This document shows positions 39,457-51,142 of a DNA stretch of 64,000 nt, in pieces; position 1 is the stretch's first letter, and every line of letters starts with the position of its first letter. This DNA is from Tubiluchus corallicola (taxonomy: Eukaryota; Priapulida; Priapulimorpha; Priapulimorphida; Tubiluchidae): positions 62,001-126,000 of the forward strand of contig JAQGDQ010000121.1 of assembly GCA_030141605.1 (NCBI GenBank). The letters run 5' to 3'. The notes beneath the pieces are model-generated. The model was not told the DNA's origin. It worked only from the letters and a program-made list of their open reading frames with translations, and searched no databases. The translations under genes were made by a program, and so were the position numbers.

Positions 39457-42400
39457 TCATCGTCTTCGAGTGTCTGCCTCTGTATCATCTATTGTATCAG
39501 CCACTTTTTTTCCGATGTTGATTTCTCTGTCTAACACTTTTCTGATTTCTTCTATGATGCCATCGTCATCATCTAGCACTGCTTTTCCTAAAATCAATCA
39601 ACTTATAACTGTCAGATAATCACCGTTTTCGACACTATGCTTCGAAAGTCTATGCAACAAAACTCATAAATTTCAAAGAAAAGTTCCAAGAAACTATTCA
39701 TAGTGATTATAAATGAGCAGTGGTAAGTTACAATTTAAAGAACTTCAGTACAGAAAATGCATCTGTTGACAGACCCTGTTTTGAGTGCAAGAATATATTG
39801 CTTTAATATTCGTTACTTTTAAGGAAGACAACTTACTGACCTTATGCTAGTTTTGCCAGGATTGTATGTCAGAGGTTCTACGAGCAATATGTATGTGTAC
39901 TAAAAAAGGACAATGGTATGTGTAACAAGCAGTGAAAGATTTGCATCTTAGGTTGTTTACGAGTGTTAACACGTGGCTGCCAATGTATCAGTGAATCCCT
40001 CCCTAGGGACTGAAGAGTAGAGACAGTGTTAGAATAAACAGTGCAAATGATCATGATTGTCATGCCCCAGGCCTAGGTTCTAAGCATTATGCATAATTTT
40101 TTAATCAACTTAGATTAGTTTGAAACAAGATTGCACTTCTTGCGTGTTGCCGTCCCACTCACACACGGCTATGATCATACATTACTTGTGTTAGTATGAA
40201 CAATGTTAGATTCCTTTTATTGATCCACCTCTTAGCATGCCAAAGACTTATTTCTTTTGCACATCAATGTACAAATGTATTCATTTACCTGTGTTAGTCT
40301 GAACAATACCACTAACTGAGCCAGTTCCTTCCTGTTCTTTTTCAGCAAATGCAAGCATCAATAGTTTTTGCTGCCTGGAAAGATTTCTAGAAAAAAATCA
40401 AACAGTGACTGATTATTTACAATGTGAAAGTGATTGTGCTAATCTTTGCAGTACATGTTGCGTGCCAAAGTAAAAATCATGTTAATTACTTTCTAACTGA
40501 TAAGAAACAAGCATTGATTGTATAATCTTTGTCCCATTTTGTTTCTGCTTAGAAAAAAAGTTTGTACAATGGGAAATGATGGCAAAGGTGGAATGTGTAA
40601 TAGTAGTTTGGGTTTTTAGAAGCTGCACTTACGGTACCATAAAAATAATTCATCATCACCATCACCACCATCATTATCGTCATCATCGTTGTCACTGTCA
40701 CTATCATCATCATTATGAAGAGATTAGACCCCCAAGTTACAGACTCCCCAATTTGTTTGAAAAGACTTTCCCTTCCAGAACATGCTTCGTTGCTCATTAC
40801 TGCCTCTGCATTAGGTAAAACGAGATTAATATAAAAAGCAAAAAACACACAGTAACCTGGTAGCAATAATAATATCTGGAAAAAATTGAACAATGTTCAA
40901 CTAGATGATAATAATACAAATTAACTGTAATCTAATAGCAAATAAGATACCTGTTGCAATTATTATTTGTGACAATGATAACCGTAACAACAAATATTAA
41001 ATGACAGCTGAATAAACAAACAGACAATACCGTGCTTTTAAACTGAAGCCTGTTTATAATATAAATGAACTATGACTAATGGTAATTGTATAAATGACCT
41101 ATAACCACACGAATGTAGTAATCAGTCCAAGGAAGGAGGCTTGCCCTTAGTAACGTTCATGAGGTTGACATGAGTTTGCACTGATATCAAATGCAATGGA
41201 ATTTCTTAGGGAAGGGACAAGTCGACAGATGAAGGCAGTAGAGAGGACTTGTCTGGAGAGAGTGGATTCATAGAAATGTGCCACATGGCAGAAAAGATGC
41301 AGGCAACATTGCCTCATAACGTTGATCACTGGTGCAGGATTATGTACCCACTGATACAATACTTCATTCTGAAGTAACAAAGTGACAATACATGCTTAAT
41401 ATGGCACTTAGTATGGTTTTGATGTAAGAAGCCCGGACATCTAAGATCATCCACTGAGAAGGTCCATGTGAAGCAAAACTGACATCCCCAAGTTGTTCAC
41501 TAGACTGAAGTTAATCACCAAGCAGGCTTACCATCAGGATAACAGAAATGGTAATTGGATGGTAAACCAAAGGTGGCAAAATAAATTTACAATAATTATA
41601 AAAACAAATTTATGACTGGTAAATCGAGATGAACAGAGATTTATTTCCAGTTATTTTCTTCTTCTTGCATCTCTTATGTAACTAGCGCTACTGTAGTGGG
41701 CATTTGTTTATTTCATTCTCAATTTCATAATTCACACATTTTTTATTTTATTATTTTATTCTAGGTTGCAAATGTATTTTCATACTGGCAGGTGCTCTCA
41801 TAATTACTACGATGACATTACGGTTTAATGCAGAAACGTCAGTTGTGAAATAAATCATGTCTCTATTCAAGTGAATGCTCGTGTTTTCTTATAAAGTACA
41901 ACTGCAGCACGTTTTACATGTATAAATTTATTGTCTTCCTCCTAATTTCATTATAATAATTAGTTCTGCCAAATCTGCTTAATTCAGCTTTTTTGTGAAC
42001 TCTTGTCATGGATTGATGTACAAGGTAAACAATGCAAACTAAACGTACTATAATTTAATCACTTTTATTAACAAAAATAAATTGTAGCTAAAAACATGAA
42101 CTAATTATAAAACTATAAAGACAGTAAACATTTCATCATTGAGTGAAACAGTTATTTGAAATTAGAATTTTAATTTACTTACTTTGGTGCTAGGATTTTA
42201 ATATGGATGTAGTGATCTCCAAATCCATAACCATTTAGTCTAGCTACTCCTTTTCCAGGTAAGCGAATCCGTGTATGCGATGCCGTGCCAGGCTCTATCT
42301 GCAAATGAAAAACAATCATCTCTTTAGAAATGTATTTTCAGTTCCTTAGCTTAGAAAGTTCAGATAAACAGAGAAAATGTAATTTAAACAAAAGAATATG

Positions 42401-45400
42401 ATTAAAAAACCTTGACAAAAAAAAACCAAGTGTGTGCAGTTAATCACACGATTGTGAAGAGGTTAATTTTGGAAAAGTAAATCAGCATAATTAGTTTCTA
42501 TTTTACATTTCATGAAAATTTTGCCTAAATCAGGTAGTTTAAAGTAAAAGCCCAGCCATTCTTTACATACATAAAAATTGTCTATTTGTGAAGAAGAGAA
42601 ATAATGGAATCAAATTTCAAATTTCTTATGGGCGACGACTGTTCTGATTTATTTGTACCGCCGATAGATTCTGCACTCTGCAAACTCGGTAGCGGCCAAA
42701 CAATGACCTGCTTATCGCTGCATAGTCTGTTTCTACCAGTCTGTATGCCGTGTAGCTTTGATATATAAGTGCACTTAACTCTGGAACTCATAGGTAGTTT
42801 TTACCAAAATGTGCGAAATTTTCAAATGATGAGAGTGAAATAAATTATTTGTTAAATAGAGGATCCACATGGACAAAAATGATGGTCTCTAGGTATCTAG
42901 GCGGGCCAGACCACCCTTAATAAAGTACTAAACAGACTGTTAGCCTTACCGTGACGAAGTCAGCAGTCAGCAGCCGCAACAATTAGAAAAATGTTTGGCG
43001 TGTTCGGGAAAATAATAGTGCATGGTAAAATTGTCTAATTATTCACACTTAATTAGTTGATTATTTTACAAAATCCATCGAAATATTGTTTCAGAACACG
43101 TTCTTTGACCTTTTGCGAAAAAATGACGGTAATGCTGGGCTTTTACTTTAATGATTTTATGTCACTTGCATAATAAAATTTTGAAAAATTGAACTTGTTC
43201 TTTCTGTTTTCATTCACTTTGTAAACAATACGTTTCTAGTTGAAAAACTATTCTGGTATGTACAACTAATTCTACACGAATGAAACCATACAATCACTAC
43301 AATACTCACTGGCAGATTGATATCCTCATGCAAGCCTTGAACATGAATGCTACCACCTAGAACAGCTTGAGTTATACTGATAACAGTGTCTGTATGAACA
43401 TCTGCTCCATCACGCCGGAAGTAATCACTCTTTGAAACTTTGAACGTAATGAAGACTTCCCTCTTCCCAACGGGCAAGCGCACGGTTTGTCCATCTTCAA
43501 CACCTACATGTACACATAACGATTTTCAAAAAACAAAATGTACTTTGCATAGAACCTTAACCATCAGTATCTAGCGATTAATCTGGATGTGTTAAAGAGA
43601 GCAATAATATCAACGAAAAAATATTAATTTTTGTTCAAAGCAGCTTGTAATGTTTTTCAGAATGTCATTAGAATGGTGAGAGAGATTACAATCTGTAAAT
43701 TTCTGAACAAATAATATAAAATCAAAATTTTTGTTCTTAAATCATTTGTCTTTAATTTATCAAGAGCTGACAATGGCAGATTTACTTTGCCATTAACAAA
43801 TTTTGCACAAAAATGAATTTTGCAAATAAACATACATTGATCAGTGCCAACATTGTTTGGGAATTTGCCAGATGTTTGATTTTCCTTTAGAGAAAACTTT
43901 TGGACCCACAAAAACATTGTAATTAACAATTTACCAGCTGGAACTGGAACAGTTACAGTTTTCCTTGTGACCATGGTGCCTTGTCCATTACACACTGTAC
44001 ATGGATGGGGTATGTGTGTCCGTGTTCCATAGCACTGTCGGCAGGTACTCCGCATCACAAATGGACCGGTGTTGATTGTTTCCTGACATAATACTCAAAC
44101 TATTAGCAGTTTATTGGCAAAATTAAACAAAGAGTACATTTCCAATTCTAATTCAAATAAATTTATTTGGTCTCCTTAAATACTACAGTCCTTACTGCTA
44201 TACATTATCAATTCAGAAATAGAGATAGGGTAGCAAAAGAAACATTCAGTAGCCGATTTTAGCCTCTAATTTCTCTGTAGAGTGACAAACGGCTGATTTG
44301 CATTACCACGTTGCTCTTATTATCAGTTTAGTTGATTGTCGAAAATGTCACCACTAATGCAATTATAATTACAGACCTTCAAGATTTCTACAGCCATAAA
44401 CAATTATAATTCTAAGGAGCAAATACATCTAGAAGTTTGGAAAAGCTGTATTCTTTGAATTGTTACTGAGTGCCCATGGACCATGCAGGATGCAATCATA
44501 TTTTAATATCAAAACCATTTGTGTGTAATTCATAATAGCATGAAACTTCCAAAGAATGTATGTTATATGAATTTTCTTTCTAACAGATGGCCAAACTATC
44601 AAATGGCAAGATTGGGTCTAGATCACTTGGCAATTTTCACACAAATGGGAAATAGCTCACCATTCCAGTTCCATGACACCTATTACACCTTTCTGCTTTA
44701 GTGCCCGGTTGACAACGGGAACCTTTACATGTACTACATGTGTCCAACACGTTGATGTTGATGTCTTTATTCACCCCCCTGGCAGCTTGTTGAAATGTCA
44801 AGTTCATCACCACCTGAAAACAAATTATCACTTGAAACAAAATAATCATTGCAGATTTTTCTCTATCATAATTTATGACTATCTTAATCAGACGTTACAA
44901 TTAAAAATACAATAGTGTTAAGTTACCAAAGTTAATTTAAGTGTCATATAGCTGTTCTGTATCAAAATTTCAGTATGCTTATCAATATCTTTGCAAAAAT
45001 AACATGCAACAATGATACCAACTTACACATTGTGATTTTTCAAAAATACAACTATATTATAAGCTATGTAGTCAGAGAAAGAGACTACTTTTTCAATTAA
45101 AGAAATCACGTATTCACAGACTACTTTTTCATATAAGTCTATTTAAAGACCTATACAACCCCACCTGGATTTTTTAATATATTATTCTGATTGCACAAAG
45201 AATGTATAATTCATTTTTACTAAAAGAATGGTATAAATTAAATAACTAATGTTTTTGTTTTAAATTTCGAACTGGTACATTTCCGTGAAGGTCGCCATGT
45301 TTTTCGGGTTTAGCACGAGTGTACGACAATGACGTAATCTGAACATTGATGTAATCTGAACATAAAGCTTCTGTGGATATGTTTGCGACAAAGCTAGCAT

Positions 45401-48400
45401 GTGTGCATTCATAGCAGACAGAATATTGTAATTATGATAAGGTTTGTTGTTGATAAGAATGCAGCGTCACTATCCTGCTCAATCAAAATAATTATTTTAT
45501 TTGTGGTGTACTTAAATCTGTGTCTCAATACTAACTTATTGTTTCTGCAGCACATACAATAATGAGATAGAGTTACTGCATTACGGGTGGGGGAGTCGTT
45601 ACTTATTGGGCCTGTTATAAATAATTTGTAATGTAACCTAAGGTTTCTGCATCTGATATGCAGTTTGAATGAGTGTTTTAGATAAATGATTATTACAATA
45701 ACTAGTTTATCACCTAACAAATGCTCTGTACTAGAAATATCCAACCCACATTGCATACTGGGTGAAACAAACCTGCGTGTATAGTGTCACTCTTTCACTC
45801 ATTCCCACCATTGATCGTGTCACAGACATGGATGAATTTCGAGTACTCTGCACAATATTTTGCAAAAAATGTACTTCAGTTTGAAACGAGATCAGGCTAC
45901 TGGAAAGACTTTTATTAACACATCCATCTTCAGACAGTATCAGGAAGAATTCAGCATGGCATGCAGTTCCGTTATAAACTTATTTCAGCACTTGTGGTAA
46001 GAACATCCAGAGATTTGTGCAGAGCCTATAAAGACTCACAATGCCCAACAAAGGGGATGTCATCCAAGCAACCAGCAGTTTACACAGCGAAACAGTGTTT
46101 TGCCCATATTCCGCTTAATTGCAAGTAATGGCAAAGAAGTCATAAAATACACAACAGTGATTACAGTTTTTATGCAAGGACATGGTATTTATGTATTATG
46201 GAAGTCAGCAAGCCAGGGTTTAAAGTCATGAAGGATAACCGAAAGTTATATGCTGTACTCACGTGTAAAGAAATATGCACTTTTTTTCATTTACGTCATT
46301 CGTCTCGCTCGCGCAAGGAAAAAAATGGTGGTTGTTGGAATTCGCGAAGCTAAATCACGGAGCAATAAGAAATCAAACGAAACAAGTTTTAAAGTACGTT
46401 TCTAGTAAAACAAATCTAATACTCTTATTCACCATAACATTTGACGCTGTAAAATCTTATTTTATAATAAGGGTTTAGTTTGACGTTAAAAAATGAGACA
46501 GGATTTGCTCAAGGTTAATGCTTGGACTGACTGTTTAAAAAAAAAGTGAGTGACTATTAGAAATAACTACATTTCCAAACTTTATGAAAATTAGAGCCTA
46601 CACATACTTCAGACGTCTGTGATTCTTTCTGTCCTCCAAAACCAAATCCACCAGAAAACATGTCACTAAATCCCCTGCCGAAACCAGAACTGCCAAATAT
46701 GGTTCTGAAAAGCTCTTCTGGATCCATGCTAGCATGGAATCCTTCAAATCCGCCTGGTTGACCAGCTCCAAAGTCTCCCGTTGTGCCCCATTGATCATAT
46801 TGTTGTCGTTTGCGATCATCACTTAATATCTTAAAAATAATTGGAACTAAAAAATAAATAACTTCAGAGATTCAAAATTCAACAATTTAAAGATTTAACA
46901 GCAGATGGCAAAGTTGACAAAGGTCATTTAAGGTCAATTTTCTCAAAAGTTTTGCATTTATTGTCTCCTAAGCTTTCACATCGTTAAAACTGACACAACT
47001 TACAGAGAGCAGTCAAGTCAAAAGTGACAGTTCCAACTTTAGGACTAATTTTCATCAATTTGCCAGAATTTCAACAAACTTATAAGCAACTTGAAGCAAG
47101 GTGGAACAATTAAAATAAACATAATTCCAAGCAAACTATACTAACCCTTAACTTACAATGGCAAAGATTATTTTCATTTGGTTAATTAAATCAAATTACA
47201 TCAGTTTTACACATTACTGCTTAAAATTGAATTGCATTTAAAAGGTGGACAAAAGTAAAAACACAATTTAAAATCTCCATAAAATTTGTTAATTTGCTTA
47301 AAATTTGTTGAAATCACTATTAAAAACTTAAAAAATACTCATGGCAGGTTTTGGTGGGCAGACAAAAAATTTCTATAAAACTTGCTAATTTGTTTAAAAT
47401 TTGTTTGAAACTGCAGTTAAAAACTCAAAAAAACTCACGGCAGATCTTAATTGGCAGGCTTATTTTTATTAGCATTAAGACTGGAAATAATGTAAATGTA
47501 AATCGTAAAATGCAAAAGACTAAAGCAGCATACCTGAGAGAAGTATTTTGTAACAGTAAGAAATTAAAAGTATGAAATTCTATTTGAGAAAACCTGGAGA
47601 AGAAACAAAATTTTTCACTTAACCTGCTTTCATGACTAATAAATTTTATAGTGGATATACTGTGTTACCTCGTAAGCCTCAGAGACATCTTTAAACTTTG
47701 CTGCAGCTTCTGGGTTGTTTTTGTTTCGATCTGGATGATACTTTTTAGCTTTCTAAATGAGAAACAAAAATGCAGTTAAAAATTAACTTGTAAATAATTA
47801 AGTACACAGACATAGTGATGGAGAAGTGCCACTAAAAAGGGTCAAGTTCCACGTTCTTTAGGAGTTGAATAAACGTTCAAGTTCAAGTTTCTCCTAGCCA
47901 GATTGAACTTTGTTTACATTCAAGTTCACAATCGGGTTATGCCAAAGTTAAGGTTCCAAGTTGGTAGTAACTACGAAAATGGCGTTGCTATTCACTTAAG
48001 TATGCAAAGATGTTGATATTTCATTCAGGAATGAATCAGGAAATTGGTTTACGAACAATGTCACCATTGGTAACCCTGTTTGAACATCTGGCATATTGCA
48101 GCACTGGCATAACTTAACACTGTAAGTTCCTGTCATTTATGTAATAGAAATTCTTTGTTTTTCATTATTCTCTTATTTCTAAATTGGTAAATAAACTGGG
48201 AACCTAATTTCAAGTTCGCCTGTTCAGCGAACTTGTTCGTCTTCAAGTTCTAGTTAGTTTTTAAATAATTATTGTTAAGTTCCTAAGTTCATAAAAAACG
48301 GAACGAGTTTCTGGAACAAATTCACAAGTTCATCCCAACACTGCACACAGAACCAGTTTTAAACCAACTTGACAAATTTCTTCATACTGGGCCACGCGCC

Positions 48401-50707
48401 AAAAATGGCCCCACTTTTACACGCTAGAGCCGCGGACCTTATGATGAATCAACGAGTGCCCAGTGTGCACGAAGTTTCTTGATACTGTGAATGCAGCGAA
48501 ACCATTCAGCCTGACATCGTATATCCATGTTTCAATATTTCTTATTGATCGTTTGTTTACTTGTTTCATAATTTCAGCTTAGAAGGTCTGTTTTTAGAAG
48601 GCACAAGCACAAACAGTCTGTCAGTAATTATCTTGACTCGTAACAAAACATTAAATATTTCATACAGGTTTTGAATTGCTAGTACATATCATTGTGGATA
48701 ATGGTGGAGCAAACCCTCAATGCTCTGTGGTTGGAACTAGAGTACTGCACGAAGAATAAAACAGTAAAAATGTGCGTAAACTACAACAAAAAAATTACAA
48801 GTGTTTCTACTTAGTAATTTAGACCTGTAAAGCAGTGCAAGCTTTATCAAATTGAAAAGATTTCGTTACCTCATAATATGCCTTTTTTATTTCCTTCTGT
48901 GAGGCTCCTTTTGAAATACCGAGTATGCTATAGTAATCTTTTTGTGCGAGGCAAAATGAGGATGCATGAAAATTTCGACTAGTACAAAGTTGCAACTTCA
49001 ACCCTGAAAAAGTAGTTTTCATAACAGGTTAGAGAAAACCAAAGTAAAAGAATGAAGAAAGCTGATATGGAACAAGTCTCAGGATAACGTACAAGCAGTT
49101 TGTTGGCACACTGTGACTTAAACACTGTACAGTGGGTGGCACAGAAGAACATTACCTTAACTGCATTAAAAATTTTGTGTCAATTCTAGAATTAAAGAAA
49201 AATCTCAAACCAAATCTCAATTTAGTGTGTGTGTGTGCGTGCGTGCGCGTGCGTGTTACAGTGGAGAGACAGAGCGTGTGCAAGAGTGAGAAAGAGGTCA
49301 TTTCATGCACTCTTATTTGCTTTTTTCTTTAATTTATCATTAATCTGGGCTGCACCAACACAAGATTTTCTTCTTGGTGCTGTCTTGAGTCTAGCTACTA
49401 TACCCTGTCCAAAGGAATAAGGACCTAAACAGTAACTATCTGTAAACGGTCCTCTTTGAAACTTCAACTGATGAAGCACTGAGAGTTGATGATGAAAGAT
49501 GATTCCATGGTTGAAATACACAATGCCCAAAGAAGTGAGATCTGATGTTGGTTCTAGTTGGTTGCACAAATAACTAAAACTCATGATCACGTTTGGTAAG
49601 AGCTTAGCATATACATTGTTAATACTGAAATTAATGTCATTCAGAGAATCAGCATTCGAGCCAGAAGAAGGAATATGCAAGACATTATCATCAGGCTCAT
49701 GGGTGAAGAAAGAAGCAAAAGCATCATTTATTGCAGAAGCGACCTTTTCAGGACAAGTATCAACAATCCTTAATGCTGCTAATACGGTTTGAAGGCTTTA
49801 AGAAGTATTTACAATTACCTGAAGATTTCCTTGCCATTTTTGCTCAATTTACTTGCAAGTCTATTTTCATACCTCATCCTTGCCTGGCAAATAGACTAGA
49901 TAACTTTAATTGCTGGGATTGTCTGGTATACTCAGCAAGAGCACTGCACAGATTAGTACGGTTCCACAGCTACGTAAATAGTCTTAGTAATAATTACAAT
50001 AATGTGTAAACGCATTCTGCGTACAAATTTGTGCATTGTAAACTATTTAATGCTGTGACCAATTGTCTGCTCATAATAAATTTAATAATAATATTCTAGT
50101 TCTAAAAATTCTAATTCTAAATTCTGTTTTGAATTTGAATATTGCTACTGTAATAACATCACACTTATTATAAAAATATAGTTTTACAACTAAAACTGCC
50201 AAGCATATTGATATTGCCCGGCCAAAGTATCTCTTATGATAGATGCGGCTTCATCTAACGACGCGTCATCGTCACGTTTTGCTGTCATGTGCATTTTGAA
50301 ATGTTGCATAGAAAATTAAAATAATAGTATTAATAGACATTTCACTAGTTAGTATCTGGCTATGCCTTTTTGAAAGCGTTAAACTGCTCATTCTGTAAAC
50401 TGCCGCAATTGATAACAACCGTAAACGAGAGTTAACAATGAGTTAGCACACAGAACACGAATATCCAAATTTTGCCGTTCATGTACCAGGTAAGGGAAAG
50501 GCTAAGGAAACAAAATTAATCTTACATAAAATCATTTCAATAATCACCTTTATTAGTGTCATTATACAGTTGAAAGCGAATAAAGACTGCTGCAGATTTG
50601 GAGTAATATCGACATTGTTTATGTACAACGTTTAAAAATGGTGTATTGATATTTCCAGTTTTTCCACGCCTAAAAATAACTCTCGACCATTTCATGGTCG
50701 CCGCCAT
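39457..50707 (-). CDS. DNAJA3: Mitochondrial DnaJ/Hsp40 co-chaperone DNAJA3 (Tid1), complete, 10 exons, 479 aa
   Basis: Exons on the minus strand are 50707-50548, 49003-48870, 47752-47669, 46829-46608, 44813-44661, 44082-43935, 43503-43310, 42298-42183, 40386-40289 and 39587-39457. They sum to 1,440 nt in one frame, 479 aa; human DNAJA3 has 480. The basic, Ser-rich N-terminus (MAATMKWSRVIFRRGK, then CRYYSKSAA) is a mitochondrial presequence. The J domain begins at KDYYSILGI (about 75), with HPD at 104-106. A Gly/Phe-rich linker lies in exon 4. Four zinc-binding CxxC pairs follow: 226/229, 243/246, 265/268 and 279/282. The substrate-binding region has VEDGQTVRLPVGKREVFITF. It stimulates mitochondrial Hsp70 (mortalin). 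Exon 1 lies 1.5 kb upstream of exon 2. A Met just before exon 2 (49022) is intronic, because a strong TTTTTCAG acceptor precedes GLKLQL. It is head-to-head with NUDT1. Confidence 0.97.
40645..40720. repeat. CAT/CAC trinucleotide tract in a DNAJA3 intron
   Basis: The run is interrupted CATCATCACCATCACC sequence. It creates poly-His in one frame but lies within an intron. Confidence 0.8.
47813..48343. mobile_element. hAT-like MITE (531 bp) in a DNAJA3 intron
   Basis: The left end reads TAGTGATGG and the right end, in reverse complement, CAGTGTTGGGATGAAC. The interior carries many GTTCAAGTT / AACTTG blocks in both orientations. Flanking 8-mers CACAGACA (47805-47812) and CACACAGA (48344-48351) match at 6 of 8 bases, in keeping with an old hAT 8-bp target duplication. 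There is no coding capacity. Confidence 0.55.
49226..49256. repeat. GT/GC alternating microsatellite
   Basis: Alternating GTGTGTGTG and CGTGCGTGCGCG run lies in the first DNAJA3 intron. It is simple sequence. Confidence 0.85.
49300..49810 (-). pseudogene. LINE reverse-transcriptase relic with an internal deletion (second copy of the 20.7-kb family)
   Basis: On the minus strand, DTCPEKVASAINDAFASFF, HEPDDNVLHIP and SLNDINFSINNVYAKLL are typical of the segment just before the RT palm domain. They run directly into the C-terminal tail (FVQPTRTNIRSHFFGH, then WNHL, then SASSV) shared with 20934-21063. The catalytic palm between them is missing. It lies within the first DNAJA3 intron, in the same orientation as the gene. 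Confidence 0.7.
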
Positions 50708-51142
50708 TGCAGATGTCCAAAATGACTTTTTTGGAGTTGCGCGGCACCTATTGGTTGAAAAATTACTTAATGTTTATACCACGTGATTACGTTGTAATAA
50801 TCAGTAACGCGGTAAATTTTATTACGGTACTTTGTTAAGTTTTCAATACCTTTAAAAATTTTTCACAGTAGCTAATTTGATTACTTGTAGAACACATCAT
50901 TGATAATAGGAAAAGCTTTAACTGCACGCTTGCTGATAATGTGCTGAATTTTTATGCGATTTTTTAAATTCATTCAAAATGTACTTAGGTTAAAAGCCAG
51001 TGTTCTAAGTGATGCTGATTACATTAGTCAATGATAATGCCTGAATGCATCATAGCATGTAAAACCTAGTTATAGTATGGTAAAAGAAATATTAAACAAA
51101 CATAATTATTGGTGTTATAAAAAAAGTAATTTTTCAGGTAAA
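50708..51142. promoter_or_regulatory. Bidirectional promoter interval between DNAJA3 and NUDT1
   Basis: Only about 435 bp separate the two divergent start codons. The interval has an inverted CCAAT box (ATTGG, 50750-50754). A YY1-like ATGGCGGC overlaps the DNAJA3 start codon on the minus strand. No clear TATA box is seen at the expected spacing. NUDT1 probably has a non-coding first exon here, because an acceptor (TTTTTCAG, ending about 51137) lies six bases before its ATG. Shared regulation is inferred. Confidence 0.6.

Noticed and set aside
40549-40893. Open frames rich in His or Met/Val near 40.6 kb
   Set aside because: Produced by the CAT/CAC simple repeat inside a DNAJA3 intron.
48819-49022. 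Start Met (MKTTFS) for DNAJA3 at 49022
   Set aside because: Those codons lie before a TTTTTCAG acceptor; joining the presequence exon at 50548 keeps frame and gives the family's usual length.
51077-51142. Upstream Met for NUDT1
   Set aside because: A strong acceptor lies between it and the conserved MTH1 start; the shorter form gives exactly 156 aa as in human.
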